Below the pieces are notes generated by a model that saw only the letters and a program-made list of their open reading frames with translations, searched no databases and was not told where the DNA came from. A DNA stretch of 64,000 nt from Hymenobacter plasmatis (GTDB lineage Bacteria; Bacteroidota; Bacteroidia; Cytophagales; Hymenobacteraceae): the NCBI RefSeq assembly GCF_020711255.1, contig NZ_JAJFAW010000009.1:1-64000 (forward strand). Reading direction: 5' to 3'. Made by a program: the position numbers and the translations under genes. The first letter of the stretch is position 1, and each line of letters opens with the position of its first letter. Below are positions 51,432 through 60,025 of the stretch, one piece after another.

Positions 51432-52877
51432 TTAGGCTTGGTTTGGTGAGTGAATCACGCCTCCTTCCGGAGCCAGTCCCATGGTCGCCCCCTGCTGCAA
51501 CAGGAAGGCCAGGGCTGGCTCCATTTCGTTTTTAATGGTGCCTTCGAGAATGGCTTCCATCACGGCTTCCTTCAGCTCGCCCACTTGCCGCGAAGGCTTC
51601 AGGCCAAAGGTTTCCATGATGATTTCGCCGGTGATAACCGGGCGGAAACTGCGCAGGTGGTCCTTCTCTTCTACCTCCTTCAGCTTCTCCTCCACCTGCC
51701 CGAAATTGCGCAGGTACCGCTCCTTGCGCGTGTGGTCCTTGCTGGTGATGTCGGCCCGGCAGAGCAGCATCAGCCGGTCGATGTCCTCGCCGGCTTCGAA
51801 CAGCAGGCGGCGCACGGCCGAGTCAGTCACGGTTTCCTTCACCAGCGCAATGGGGCGCAGGTGCAGCCGCACCAGCTTTTGCACCATGCGCATCTCCTCG
51901 CCCTGGGGCAGCTTGAGTTCGGCGAAGATGCCGGGCACCCAGCGGGCGCCTTTGTCCTCGTGGCCGTGGAAGGTCCAGCCCACGCGCTGGTCGTAGCGCT
52001 TGGTGGCGGGCTTGGCGATGTCGTGCAGCACGGCGGCCCAGCGCAGCCACAGGTCGCCGCCGGCCGCGGCCACGTTATCCAGCACCTGCAGGGTGTGGTA
52101 AAAATTGTCTTTGTGGGCATGGGTGCCCACTTTTTCCACGCCGTGCAGCAGCGCCATCTTCGGGAAGATGAGCTGCAGCAGCCCCGTCTGGAACAGCAGC
52201 TTGAAGCCGTAGCTCGGCGTGGGCGACTCGATTATCTTGTTCAGCTCCACCGTAATCCGCTCCTGCGACACAATCTTTATCCGGTCCTTATTCCGGATAA
52301 TGGCGTCGAACGTATCCGGCTCAATATCAAAATTGAGCTGGCTGGCGAAGCGAATGGCACGCATCATGCGCAGCGGGTCGTCGGAAAACGTCACGTCGGG
52401 CCCCAACGGCGTGCGGATGGTTTTGCTGGCCAGGTCCTTCATGCCCTCGTAGCGGTCCACCAGCGCACCAAAGTCCTCGGGGTTTAAACTCAGGCCCAGG
52501 GCATTGATGGTAAAGTCGCGGCGGGCAAGGTCTTCTTCCAGCGTGCCGGCTTCCACCTCCGGCTTGCGGCTTTCGGAACGGTAGCTTTCCTTGCGAGCCC
52601 CCACAAATTCGATTTCGCCGGCCTCTTTGGTGGGCAGCATGGCCGTGCCGAAGTTCTTGAACACAGTAACCCGGCCGCGGCCCGGCAGCTTGGCACCCAC
52701 GGCCTGGGCCAGCGCAATGCCGTCGCCCACCGTCACCACGTCAATGTCCTTGCTCTCACGGCCCAACGCCAAATCCCGCACGTAGCCACCTATCACGTAG
52801 GCCGGCTGCTTGAGCTCGGCCGCTGCTTCGGCAATGGTGCGAAATATGGGCAATTCGGGCAGTTGGGGCGTCTTCAT
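51432..52877 (-). CDS. cca: CCA-adding tRNA nucleotidyltransferase/poly(A) polymerase family
   Basis: A 481-residue class II nucleotidyltransferase. Catalytic head: GGYVRDLALGRESKDIDVVTVG (GGxxRD and the DxD metal pair). Neck: DFTINALGLSL, DPLRMMRAIRFASQL and ERITVELNKII. C-terminal HD domain: HTLQVLDNVAAAG ... AVLHDIAKPATKRYD. This matches bacterial enzymes that add the 3' CCA to tRNA; HD-bearing forms may also trim. Start ATG at 52877 gives the expected N-terminus; the longer frame upstream starts within repeat sequence. Confidence 0.9.
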   Translation of the reverse strand: MKTPQLPELPIFRTIAEAAAELKQPAYVIGGYVRDLALGRESKDIDVVTVGDGIALAQAVGAKLPGRGRVTVFKNFGTAMLPTKEAGEIEFVGARKESYRSESRKPEVEAGTLEEDLARRDFTINALGLSLNPEDFGALVDRYEGMKDLASKTIRTPLGPDVTFSDDPLRMMRAIRFASQLNFDIEPDTFDAIIRNKDRIKIVSQERITVELNKIIESPTPSYGFKLLFQTGLLQLIFPKMALLHGVEKVGTHAHKDNFYHTLQVLDNVAAAGGDLWLRWAAVLHDIAKPATKRYDQRVGWTFHGHEDKGARWVPGIFAELKLPQGEEMRMVQKLVRLHLRPIALVKETVTDSAVRRLLFEAGEDIDRLMLLCRADITSKDHTRKERYLRNFGQVEEKLKEVEEKDHLRSFRPVITGEIIMETFGLKPSRQVGELKEAVMEAILEGTIKNEMEPALAFLLQQGATMGLAPEGGVIHSPNQA

Positions 52878-53195
52878 GGCCGCAAAGTTCGGTGCTGTGC
52901 GTTTTACAGCAAGCCCAAGCCGGTAACCTCCTGTCATTGCGAGGCCGTAGGCCGTCGCAATCCATCCTCCGGATGTGCAAAGCTCTGAGATGTGACGCCC
53001 TATGGAACTTCACGTGACCCCTACGGGGCGGCTCCCTCTCCCAAAAAGAGGGGGAGACACAGCGCTGGGTTTAGCTCAATTTCAAATAGAAAAGCCCCGA
53101 CTCTGAGCAGAACCGGGGCTTTTCACATTATTGGGCTAGTCGCTGAGACCAGGACGGATTGCCGCGCTGCGCTCGCAATGACAGAAGCAGCTGTT
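52878..53195. repeat. Repeat-filled gap between cca and the tsaC-like gene
   Basis: An imperfect inverted repeat of the family GTCATTGCGAGG / CGCAATGACAG has arms at about 52933-52972 and 53150-53184. Inside it lies a fragment of the CCCTCTCCC-AAAA-GAGGGGGAG hairpin (about 53032-53058, family C) and then a terminator. No gene is present. Confidence 0.7.
53090..53123 (-). terminator. Terminator after the tsaC-like gene
   Basis: Perfect stem AAAAGCCCCG / CGGGGCTTTT with a 14-base loop, 73 bases after the stop codon of the minus-strand mce-tsaC pair. Confidence 0.85.
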
Positions 53196-53768
53196 CTACT
53201 CCCGCACCACTTCCATCTTGCCGCCCTCCCCTAGCCGCACCACCCGCGAAGGTGCTACGCGGGTTTCATCATCCTGCCGCCAGTTCACCACGTGGTCGGC
53301 CCCGCGCAGGATTTTGGCGTCGATTTCGGAGTACACGGCCGGGGCCGGCTCTCCCGCTTTATTGGCCGACGTGGACACCAGCCCGTGCCCCAGCCGCCGC
53401 ACCACCTTATGGCAAAATTCGTCTTTCGTGATGCGCAGGCCCACCGTGCCATCTGGTCCTACCAGCTCGGGCGCCACTGCGCGGCTGGCTGGCAGGATGT
53501 AGGTAGTGGGCCGGGTATCGGCAGCCAGCAGCTGTTCCAGCCCTTCCGGCACCTGAGCGGCGTAGCGCTGCAACATGGCCATATCGGCCACCAGCACGAT
53601 ACTGGGCTTTCCCTCGGGCCGGCCCTTCAGCTTGTAGAGCTGCTTCACAGCCGGGGGCGACTCGGCGTCGCAGCCTAGGCCCCACACGGTATCGGTGGGG
53701 TAGAGAATGACTTGCTGGAGCAGCAGGGCATCGACGGCCGCATCTACTTCTTGCTGGAAATATTTCAT
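53196..53768 (-). CDS. L-threonylcarbamoyladenylate synthase (TsaC/Sua5 family)
   Basis: This enzyme makes threonylcarbamoyl-AMP, the donor for t6A37 of ANN-decoding tRNAs. The 190-residue protein is the YrdC domain only: ILYPTDTVWGLGCDA near residue 20, KLKGRPEGKPSIVLV (KxR..KPxxV ATP site), LRITKDEFCHKVV and GLVSTSANKAGEP. The start ATG overlaps the stop codon of the preceding gene as ATGA, indicating translational coupling; upstream in-frame ATGs are not needed. The C-terminal Sua5 domain is absent. Confidence 0.92.
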   Translation of the reverse strand: MKYFQQEVDAAVDALLLQQVILYPTDTVWGLGCDAESPPAVKQLYKLKGRPEGKPSIVLVADMAMLQRYAAQVPEGLEQLLAADTRPTTYILPASRAVAPELVGPDGTVGLRITKDEFCHKVVRRLGHGLVSTSANKAGEPAPAVYSEIDAKILRGADHVVNWRQDDETRVAPSRVVRLGEGGKMEVVRE

Positions 53769-54172
53769 GGGTGAATGGTTTGGCATAGTTCGACCAATAC
53801 GCCGGCGGCGCTCTTCGGGTGCACAAAGCAAACAAGCTTATTGTCAGCGCCGCGCTTGGGCTCCTCATTCAGGAGCACGAAGCCCTCCTCTTTCAGGCGC
53901 GCCATCTCGGCCCTGATGTCGTCTACCTCGAAGGCTACGTGGTGAATGCCCTCCGGTTTCTTCGCCAGAAACTTCGTGATGGCGCTATCCGGCGAGGTGC
54001 CGGCCAGCAGCTCAATTTTGGAGCCGCCCACCTTAAAGAAAACCGTGTCCACTGACTCGCTGGCCACGTGCTCCATCTTATAAGGCCCCACGCCGAGCAG
54101 CGTGGTGTAGAGGTCGGTGGCTGCCTCCAGGTTGGTTACGGCCAGGCCGAGGTGTTCGAGGTTGGTAATCAT
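53765..54172 (-). CDS. mce: Methylmalonyl-CoA epimerase
   Basis: Mce inverts the 2-methyl stereocentre of methylmalonyl-CoA in the propionate/succinate branch. The 135-residue VOC-fold protein has LEHLGLAVTNLEAATDLYTTLLG, KIELLAGTSPDSAI, GIHHVAFEVDDI and a closing GVLVELCQ; His, Gln/Glu ligands sit in these four strands. Length is normal. It precedes the tsaC-like gene with a 4-base overlap, so the two are one operon, although their pathways are unrelated. Confidence 0.93.
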   Translation of the reverse strand: MITNLEHLGLAVTNLEAATDLYTTLLGVGPYKMEHVASESVDTVFFKVGGSKIELLAGTSPDSAITKFLAKKPEGIHHVAFEVDDIRAEMARLKEEGFVLLNEEPKRGADNKLVCFVHPKSAAGVLVELCQTIHP

Positions 54173-54292
54173 AGAAGAAAGTGGAAACGGAAATGCTGGG
54201 GCAAAAGCCGCTGGCCAGTGAAAAAACGCGGTTTTACCGAGCTTTTTGCTCCACGGGCAAAAGTCCGCGCAATTCCTTATTTAGATTGTATC

Positions 54293-54300
54293 TACTTTTG
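54293..54300 (+). promoter_or_regulatory. -7 box (TACTTTTG) of the isc operon
   Basis: Exact TAnnTTTG match 91 bases before iscS, in an AT-rich patch (54270-54315). The leader of about 85 bases shows no obvious regulator site; no iscR gene is present in the window. Confidence 0.5.
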
Positions 54301-54391
54301 TAGGGCCAAAGAAAACTGATTGCCTTGTAACCATGTTCTACAAGGGTCCAGTTATTCGCTGGCTTAACACACTGCTTTACCGCTGCGCGCA

Positions 54392-55606
54392 ATGCTTAAG
54401 CTCCCTATTTACCTCGATAACAACGCCACCACGCCCCTCGACCCACGGGTACTGGAGGCCATGATGCCTTACCTGACCGAAGTATTCGGCAACGCGGCTT
54501 CGCGCAACCACCCCTTCGGTTGGGCTGCTGAAGAAGCTGTTGACTACTCGCGCGAGCAGATTGCCAAGCTCATCAACTGCGACCCCAAGGAGATTATCTT
54601 CACGTCGGGCGCTACTGAGTCGGACAACCTGGGTATCAAGGGCGTGTTTGAGATGTATAGCCAGAAAGGCAACCACATTATCACGGCCACTACCGAGCAC
54701 AAAGCCGTACTCGACACCTGCAAGCACATCGAGAAGCTGGGCGGCCGCGTGACCTACCTGCCCGTTAACGAGCAGGGACTCATCAGCCTCGAAGAGCTCG
54801 AAGCCGCCATGACGCCGGAGACCATCCTGGTCACCATCATGTACGGCAACAACGAGACGGGCACCATTCAGCCCATCCGCGAAATTGCCAAGATTGCCCA
54901 CAAGCACGGCGCCCTGTTCATGACGGACGGCACTCAGGCAGTAGGCAAGATTCCGGTCGACGTGATGGCCGATGGCATCGACATCATGGCCTTCACGGCC
55001 CACAAAATGTACGGCCCAAAGGGTGTGGGCGCACTTTACGTGCGTCGTAAGAACCCCCGGGTGAAAGTGACCGCCCAGATGGACGGCGGCGGGCACGAGC
55101 GCGGCATGCGTTCGGGCACGCTCAACGTACCCGGCATCGTGGGCTTGGGCAAGGCTTGTGAGCTGGCCATGCACGAAATGGCAGCCGACACCGCTCGCCT
55201 GAGCGCCATGCGCGACCGCCTCGAAAAGGAACTGACCACGCTGGAAGAAAGCTACGTGAACGGCTCAATTGAGCACCGCCTCCCCCACGTTACCAATATC
55301 AGCTTCAAGTACGTGGAAGGCGAAGGCCTGATGATGGGCGTGAAAGACCTGGCTGTATCTTCGGGTTCGGCCTGTACTTCAGCTTCCCTGGAGCCCAGCT
55401 ACGTGCTCAAGGCCCTGGGCCTGAGCGACGACCTAGCGCACTCCTCGCTGCGCTTCGGCCTAAGCCGCTTCACTACCGACGAGCAAATCGATTACGCCAT
55501 TGGCCACGTAAAAGAAGCCGTGACCAAGCTCCGCGAGATGTCGCCCCTGTGGGAGATGTTCAAGGAAGGTGTCGACTTGAGCAAAATCGAGTGGGCTGAA
55601 CACTAG
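54392..55606 (+). CDS. iscS: Cysteine desulfurase
   Basis: IscS is the PLP enzyme that takes sulfur from cysteine for Fe-S cluster assembly. The 404-residue protein has [14 protein letters not shown] at the start, [13 protein letters not shown], the PLP lysine at residue 205 (AHKMYG), and the mobile catalytic Cys328 in [10 protein letters not shown], the same residue number as in E. coli IscS. It heads iscS-iscU-orf-iscA. A Bacteroidota promoter box lies about 90 bases upstream. Confidence 0.97.
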   Translation: MLKLPIYLDNNATTPLDPRVLEAMMPYLTEVFGNAASRNHPFGWAAEEAVDYSREQIAKLINCDPKEIIFTSGATESDNLGIKGVFEMYSQKGNHIITATTEHKAVLDTCKHIEKLGGRVTYLPVNEQGLISLEELEAAMTPETILVTIMYGNNETGTIQPIREIAKIAHKHGALFMTDGTQAVGKIPVDVMADGIDIMAFTAHKMYGPKGVGALYVRRKNPRVKVTAQMDGGGHERGMRSGTLNVPGIVGLGKACELAMHEMAADTARLSAMRDRLEKELTTLEESYVNGSIEHRLPHVTNISFKYVEGEGLMMGVKDLAVSSGSACTSASLEPSYVLKALGLSDDLAHSSLRFGLSRFTTDEQIDYAIGHVKEAVTKLREMSPLWEMFKEGVDLSKIEWAEH

Positions 55607-55611
55607 AATAG

Positions 55612-55701
55612 TTATGAGTTAAAAGTTATGAGTCATGAGGTTTCTATATTGCCCTCATGGCTCAGCTTTTCAACTCCTAACTCATAACTTTTAACTTATA
55701 A
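55612..55701. repeat. Inverted repeat between iscS and iscU
   Basis: Arms TTATGAGTTAAAAGTTATGAG (55612-55632) and CTCATAACTTTTAACTTATAA (55681-55701) pair at 20 of 21 positions; the loop has a second minor pairing (GTCATGAGG / CCCTCATGG). It fills the intergenic gap inside the operon. Confidence 0.85.
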
Positions 55702-55714
55702 TTTCAAAAAAGCC

Positions 55715-56125
55715 ATGGCTTACTCCGATAAAGTAATTGACCACTACAGCAACCCCCGCAACGTGGGCACGCTGGACAAAAGCAAAAAGAACGTAGGCAC
55801 CGGCCTCGTGGGTGCTCCTGAGTGCGGCGACGTAATGCGCCTGCAGATTGAGGTAGACGAAGCCACCAACACCATCACCGACGCCAAGTTTAAGACCTTC
55901 GGTTGCGGCTCGGCTATTGCTTCGTCGTCGCTCGCTACGGAGTGGCTGAAAGGCAAATCCATCGACGAGGCCCTGGCCATCGACAACATGGAGATAGTGG
56001 AAGAACTGGCGCTGCCGCCTGTAAAAATTCACTGCTCGGTACTGGCTGAAGATGCCATTAAGTCGGCTATCTCGGACTACCGCGTGAAAAACGGCCTGCC
56101 CGCGCTGGAGCTCGCCCACCACTAG
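55715..56125 (+). CDS. iscU: Fe-S cluster scaffold protein
   Basis: IscU is the scaffold on which 2Fe-2S clusters form with sulfur from IscS. The 136-residue protein has the three ligand cysteines Cys37 (PECGD, with Asp39), Cys64 (FGCGSA) and Cys107 preceded by His106 (KIHCSV). The chaperone-binding LPPVK motif is kept as LPPVKIH. The partner chaperones HscA and HscB are not in this window. Confidence 0.97.
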   Translation: MAYSDKVIDHYSNPRNVGTLDKSKKNVGTGLVGAPECGDVMRLQIEVDEATNTITDAKFKTFGCGSAIASSSLATEWLKGKSIDEALAIDNMEIVEELALPPVKIHCSVLAEDAIKSAISDYRVKNGLPALELAHH

Positions 56126-56133
56126 TCTTTAGT

Positions 56134-56203
56134 GAGGAATGAAGAATGAGGAGGGAGGAATTGGTCGTTGGGCCAATTCCTCCCTCCTCATTCTTCATTC
56201 CTC
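56134..56203. repeat. Inverted repeat family D between iscU and the next gene
   Basis: Exact 31-base arms (GAGGAATGAAGAATGAGGAG... and complement) flank an 8-base loop. It fills the gap between iscU and the 131-residue gene, so it must be transcribed as part of the operon. The motif resembles the imperfect repeat before paaA. Confidence 0.93.
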
Positions 56204-56215
56204 ATTCTTTTTTAC

Positions 56216-56611
56216 ATGACCGACGAATTCGAAGTTGCCCGCCTGCAGCGTGAAATAGAACAGCACCTGGGCATGGAGCCCGGCAACTTGCGGTTTGAGT
56301 TCCGGGAAGTAGACGGGCAAACGCGCCTCGACCTGATTACCGTGAACCCCCGGCACCACCAAAGCTTTCTGTTTCGCTACGAAACCGGGCGCGACGCGGT
56401 GGAATGCCTTCAAAAGATGCAGGACTACGTGCGCAGCTTTCGCGATAATGAAAGCTCCTACACGCTGCAGTGGCGAGCCCGCGGCGACAAAGAGTTGCAC
56501 ACTTCCTACTTCCGGGCCCACAATGCCTACGAAGCGCTGGACAAGCTGTATTTCGGCCGCGACCTGAACACCATCACCGTATTCAGCGTGGTTCTGAACC
56601 CGAGTTCCTGA
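56216..56611 (+). CDS. Conserved hypothetical protein in the isc operon
   Basis: I do not recognise this 131-residue soluble protein. It begins with a helix (DEFEVARLQREIEQHLG), then alternating strands and helices (RFEFREVDGQTRLDLITV; SFLFRYETGRDAVECLQKMQDYV; YTLQWRARG). One half-conserved tract near the end reads LDKLYFGRDLNTITVFSVVLNP. No cysteine cluster or metal motif is seen (one Cys in VECLQKM). Its location between iscU and iscA suggests an accessory role, perhaps as an adaptor, but nothing in the sequence proves it. Confidence 0.8.
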   Translation: MTDEFEVARLQREIEQHLGMEPGNLRFEFREVDGQTRLDLITVNPRHHQSFLFRYETGRDAVECLQKMQDYVRSFRDNESSYTLQWRARGDKELHTSYFRAHNAYEALDKLYFGRDLNTITVFSVVLNPSS

Positions 56612-56735
56612 GCGCCGGAACCACTTCTTTGACGGGCCGGTGAACAAAGAAATGCAGCGGCTTGTTTATAATGTGTCTAAATTGCGCCTCCTTTCGACTT
56701 ACCAGTGAGTCGAACCATGCGCTACTGCTACTACG

Positions 56736-57062
56736 ATGATTACCGTATCCGATAAAGCTAAAGAAAAAGTGACGCGCTTGATTCAAGACGCGAACCTGGA
56801 CGAAACATACCGCCTGCGCGCCTCTGTGGCCGGCGGTGGCTGCTCGGGCCTAAGCTACAAGCTGGACTTCGACAACGAAGTGCGGCCCATGGACCAGGAG
56901 TTTGAAGACAAAGGTGTGCGCGTGGTAGTGGACATGAAGAGCTTCCTCTACCTGGCAGGCACCGAGTTAGACTTCTCCGACGGCCTTAACGGCAAAGGCT
57001 TCCAGTTCAACAACCCCAACGCTTCGCGCGAGTGCGGCTGCGGCGAGAGCTTCTCGGTTTAA
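56736..57062 (+). CDS. iscA: A-type Fe-S carrier protein
   Basis: A-type carriers hold and pass Fe-S clusters from IscU to apo-proteins. The 108-residue protein has Cys36 in GGGCSGL and the C-terminal pair Cys100/Cys102 in ECGCGESF, the complete A-type ligand set. Fold and length are typical of IscA/ErpA. It closes the isc operon and is followed by a strong terminator. IscA, ErpA or SufA cannot be told apart by sequence alone; the operon favours IscA. Confidence 0.93.
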   Translation: MITVSDKAKEKVTRLIQDANLDETYRLRASVAGGGCSGLSYKLDFDNEVRPMDQEFEDKGVRVVVDMKSFLYLAGTELDFSDGLNGKGFQFNNPNASRECGCGESFSV

Positions 57063-57126
57063 TAGCTCAACTTTCAGGATTTTGAATACCGTATCTGGCC
57101 CTGGCCACTACGGCACCCGATAAAAT

Positions 57127-57156
57127 AAAAAGGCCACCCAATTGGGTGGCCTTTTT
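57127..57156. terminator. Terminator of the isc operon
   Basis: Perfect stem AAAAAGGCCACCCAA / TTGGGTGGCCTTTTT, 65 bases after iscA and before the convergent T9SS gene; A and T tracts make it bidirectional. Confidence 0.92.
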
Positions 57157-57185
57157 GCATTAACAATTCCCCTTTATGTCGAACA

Positions 57186-59486
57186 TTACTCTTTTTCGAA
57201 TTTTTGCACGATGCGGCCGTTGGGAGTTTTAAGCTCCAGCAAATACAGGCCGGGAATCAGTGTATCAATTCCCACGCTCGACAGGCCGGCTTCCGATGTA
57301 CCAGTCAGGATGGTTTGGCCCAATTGGTTGAGCACGCGGTAAGGTGTAGCTGCTTCGGCCATAAAGCTAATCGTGCTGCGGGCCGGATTGGGGTACGGAA
57401 GAGCTTTTGTAGTAACTGTGCCAGCGGTGGCCACTGTTACCACCGGCGAGTAGCTCGTCTTGCTATCGGTATCGACTTGGCGCAGGCGGTAATAGAGCGT
57501 ACCGGCTGGCGCTGCTCGGTCGAGGAAGGCATAAGGAGTTGACTGAGTGCTGTTGCCTTGAGCCGATTGATTGGCCACGGTGATAAACTCCCGGCCATCG
57601 AAGCTGAGTTGCACTTCGAAGTAAGCGCTGTTCTTTTCGCTTGCCGTGGCCCATTTCAAGGCTACTGATTTGTCGGCTTGGCGCTGGGCCGTGAAGCTGG
57701 TGAGGACCACGGGCAGCGGGTTGAGGGCCGCCCCGAATGTGGTATTTTCGTTTGTGGCACCCAAGGCAAACGTAGCGACATTGGCCAGGGAACTGATGTT
57801 TGCCGAGGTAATGGTGCCGGGCACCCACGCGGCGCCGGCCCCATTACTAGTACCGGTGCTGGCCGAATGGCCAAAGCTCTGCCAGTCAAGGCCGGTAGTG
57901 CTCGCGGCCACCACCAGGCCGGCATCGGCAGGGTCATTCACGCCATCATCGGCCCCGAAGCTGAGAGTGACCGTTCCACTTGCGTTACCCAGGGTAGTAT
58001 TAGAGGAGTTGAGGGAATATGAGCGGATATGCGACACCCGTTTGAGGGGTGCTCCGCCCAGCAGGTTGGTCGGTGCCAAGTTTTGGGCTGGGTTGCCTTG
58101 CAACTGCTCGGCCGTATAGGTGGTGGCAGCAGTTTGGCTGGTGATATTCAGCGTTAAAGAGCGTAGGGTAGCGCCCTTACCCACGGGAAAAGTGACGGTT
58201 GAGGCACCCGGACCAGTCACTCGCGCGAGCGGGCCATCGATAAAGCTATTGTCGTTGGCGGTACTTATAGTAGCGTTGGCACCCAATGTCAGCAGGTTCG
58301 TTGCCGTCGTGGTAATCTTGCCGCTGGTGAGCGTGAGAGCGTTATTCAGCGTGACGGGACGGCGAAGCGAGACGCCCATTGGGTTGGCTACCGTCACCTT
58401 TACATTGTCTCCAAACGTGACAGCTCTGGCCCCGGCCGTGCCACCGATTACCTGCGCCGAACTGCCGTTAAACTGCAGGGTGGTTGGGCTGGCTGGGGTG
58501 AAGGCAAGCGTACTGCCGCTGTTAACCAGCAGGCTGCCTTTTAAGTTGACTCCACCGGTTGCATTGATAGCAATGGCCCCTTTCGTAATAATCAGGTCGC
58601 CGCCAAATGTGACCGGGAAGCTTGCTGTGCCGGTGTTGGTAAAGGTGATGCTGTATTCAAAAGTGCCATAGGTGCGGCCGCTGAATGGCACCTGCGTGTA
58701 CCCGGTGGGAGCAAACAAGTAATAGCTAGCCGGCTCGAATACCGTGACGCTGTTGGGCTGATTTAACCCAAAAGGCGCCGAGCCGGCATATTGCTCATAG
58801 CGGGACCCATTGCGAAATACCACGGAGTTGAGCAACGCGGTGGCCGCACCAAATGCAGAACCAGAAAAGTTCTGCCCACCGGTGAATACACTGCCGCTTA
58901 CAAATTCGATGCTGGTAGTGCCACTGCCCAGCAGGCGATGAGTAGCATTAGCGCTAAAGGTGCCTTCAAAAACTAGTTTACCCGCAACTGTAGCCGTGGC
59001 GCCAGCTTTCAACTGCATAATGACGCCTGCCGCCGCAGGGCTAGGGTTAGTTACAGTCACCGTGGAGCCAGCAGTAATAATAAAATCAGCTCCAGCGGCC
59101 AGGTTATCAATATTTAGCGTGCGGTCGCTGATATTGCTGAGAGTAGCATTCACGTTGCCGGCAAATTGCAATTGCCCAATAGTTTCACCCGTGGGAAAGT
59201 CCAGGTTAACCGTTACGGTGGGTGTCACGCTTCCGTCAAACTTCAGGATATCGGTTGCCAGCGGCGATACACGAATAGGCTGCCAGTTTTCGGGCGTGGC
59301 CCAGTTGTTATTAGTCCCGGCACCAGTCCAGATATAAGTGGCGGGAAGTGGAGCAAAGGCCAGCCCATTTGCTTCGTGCACCGAAGGAATAGATGCTGAC
59401 CAAGCGAATAGTGGAAATAAGAAACCGAAGAAGAGCGCAGTGCGACGGAGGCGAATGGTAGATAAAACGGTTGAGGTATTCTGCAT
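57186..59486 (-). CDS. Large T9SS type A sorting protein
   Basis: A 766-residue exported protein. The N-terminus (RRTALFFGFLFPLFAWSAS) is a signal peptide. Residues 45-110 (TYIWTGAGTNNNWATPENWQP) and the long Val/Thr/Gly-rich middle recall autotransporter-like beta-helix repeats, e.g. GVNLKGSLLVNSGSTLAF and NNALTLTSGKITT. At residues 560-690 is a fibronectin-like segment (LPVVLTSFTAQRQADKSVALKW). The final 75 residues (LPYPNPARSTISF ... LIPGLYLLEL) are a type A T9SS sorting domain. Likely a surface adhesin or matrix protein. Confidence 0.9.
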   Translation of the reverse strand: MQNTSTVLSTIRLRRTALFFGFLFPLFAWSASIPSVHEANGLAFAPLPATYIWTGAGTNNNWATPENWQPIRVSPLATDILKFDGSVTPTVTVNLDFPTGETIGQLQFAGNVNATLSNISDRTLNIDNLAAGADFIITAGSTVTVTNPSPAAAGVIMQLKAGATATVAGKLVFEGTFSANATHRLLGSGTTSIEFVSGSVFTGGQNFSGSAFGAATALLNSVVFRNGSRYEQYAGSAPFGLNQPNSVTVFEPASYYLFAPTGYTQVPFSGRTYGTFEYSITFTNTGTASFPVTFGGDLIITKGAIAINATGGVNLKGSLLVNSGSTLAFTPASPTTLQFNGSSAQVIGGTAGARAVTFGDNVKVTVANPMGVSLRRPVTLNNALTLTSGKITTTATNLLTLGANATISTANDNSFIDGPLARVTGPGASTVTFPVGKGATLRSLTLNITSQTAATTYTAEQLQGNPAQNLAPTNLLGGAPLKRVSHIRSYSLNSSNTTLGNASGTVTLSFGADDGVNDPADAGLVVAASTTGLDWQSFGHSASTGTSNGAGAAWVPGTITSANISSLANVATFALGATNENTTFGAALNPLPVVLTSFTAQRQADKSVALKWATASEKNSAYFEVQLSFDGREFITVANQSAQGNSTQSTPYAFLDRAAPAGTLYYRLRQVDTDSKTSYSPVVTVATAGTVTTKALPYPNPARSTISFMAEAATPYRVLNQLGQTILTGTSEAGLSSVGIDTLIPGLYLLELKTPNGRIVQKFEKE

Positions 59487-60025
59487 AGAAAGCGTTTTAG
59501 GGTTTAGATTTCAATATCAGGTGGCACTCAATCAGCTGGTGAATGGCTAATTTTCGATAGCCCAAATAATTATCTCTCTATTAAAAGTTCCGAGGTATAG
59601 CATATACACATAAGTCTTTGGTTACTTCTCGGCCCGTATCAGCAATGCAGCAGGAACCCATGTTCTTAGCAAGCTCAGCTGTAAGATGAAGCTTGTAAAT
59701 CTGAAAGGCAGCGCATTGACTACTTGAGTATTCAGGGCAAAAAAGAAAAGCCCACGCTAAGCGTGGGCTTTTCTTTTTTAGCATCATTTTTTTGCTAGCG
59801 AGATAGCAACAGCGGCTTGCAGGGGCTCAGTTGAGCAGGATGCTGAATTGAGCTGACCTTGCGGGCCTCCGGAAAATTAGTGCCTGCCATTCCGCATCGG
59901 CAGCGGGGCTGGTTGCTGCTACCAGCGGGCGAACCCTGCTGGGTGGATGGCCACAACCAGTTAGCTTAAACCGGGTAAGAATGACAGGACTTAAATCGAT
60001 ATGGCGTTAGATAGAAGCCGTTGAG
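59487..60025. other. Gap with an unassigned terminator
   Basis: This 539-base stretch holds no convincing gene. A strong terminator lies in the middle (59739-59779), about 250 bases beyond the stop of the minus-strand glycosyltransferase and with no gene directly upstream on the plus strand. A 68-codon minus-strand frame (59581-59787) starts inside the terminator and is rejected. A small RNA between about 59500 and 59780 is possible. Confidence 0.5.
59739..59779. terminator. Strong bidirectional terminator without an evident gene
   Basis: Perfect 19-base stem AAAAAAGAAAAGCCCACGC / GCGTGGGCTTTTCTTTTTT with a TAA loop. It is the longest A/T-tracted terminator of the window. Confidence 0.9.

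Noticed and set aside
59581..59787. 68-codon minus-strand frame
   Set aside because: Starts inside the strong terminator; no domain or signal.
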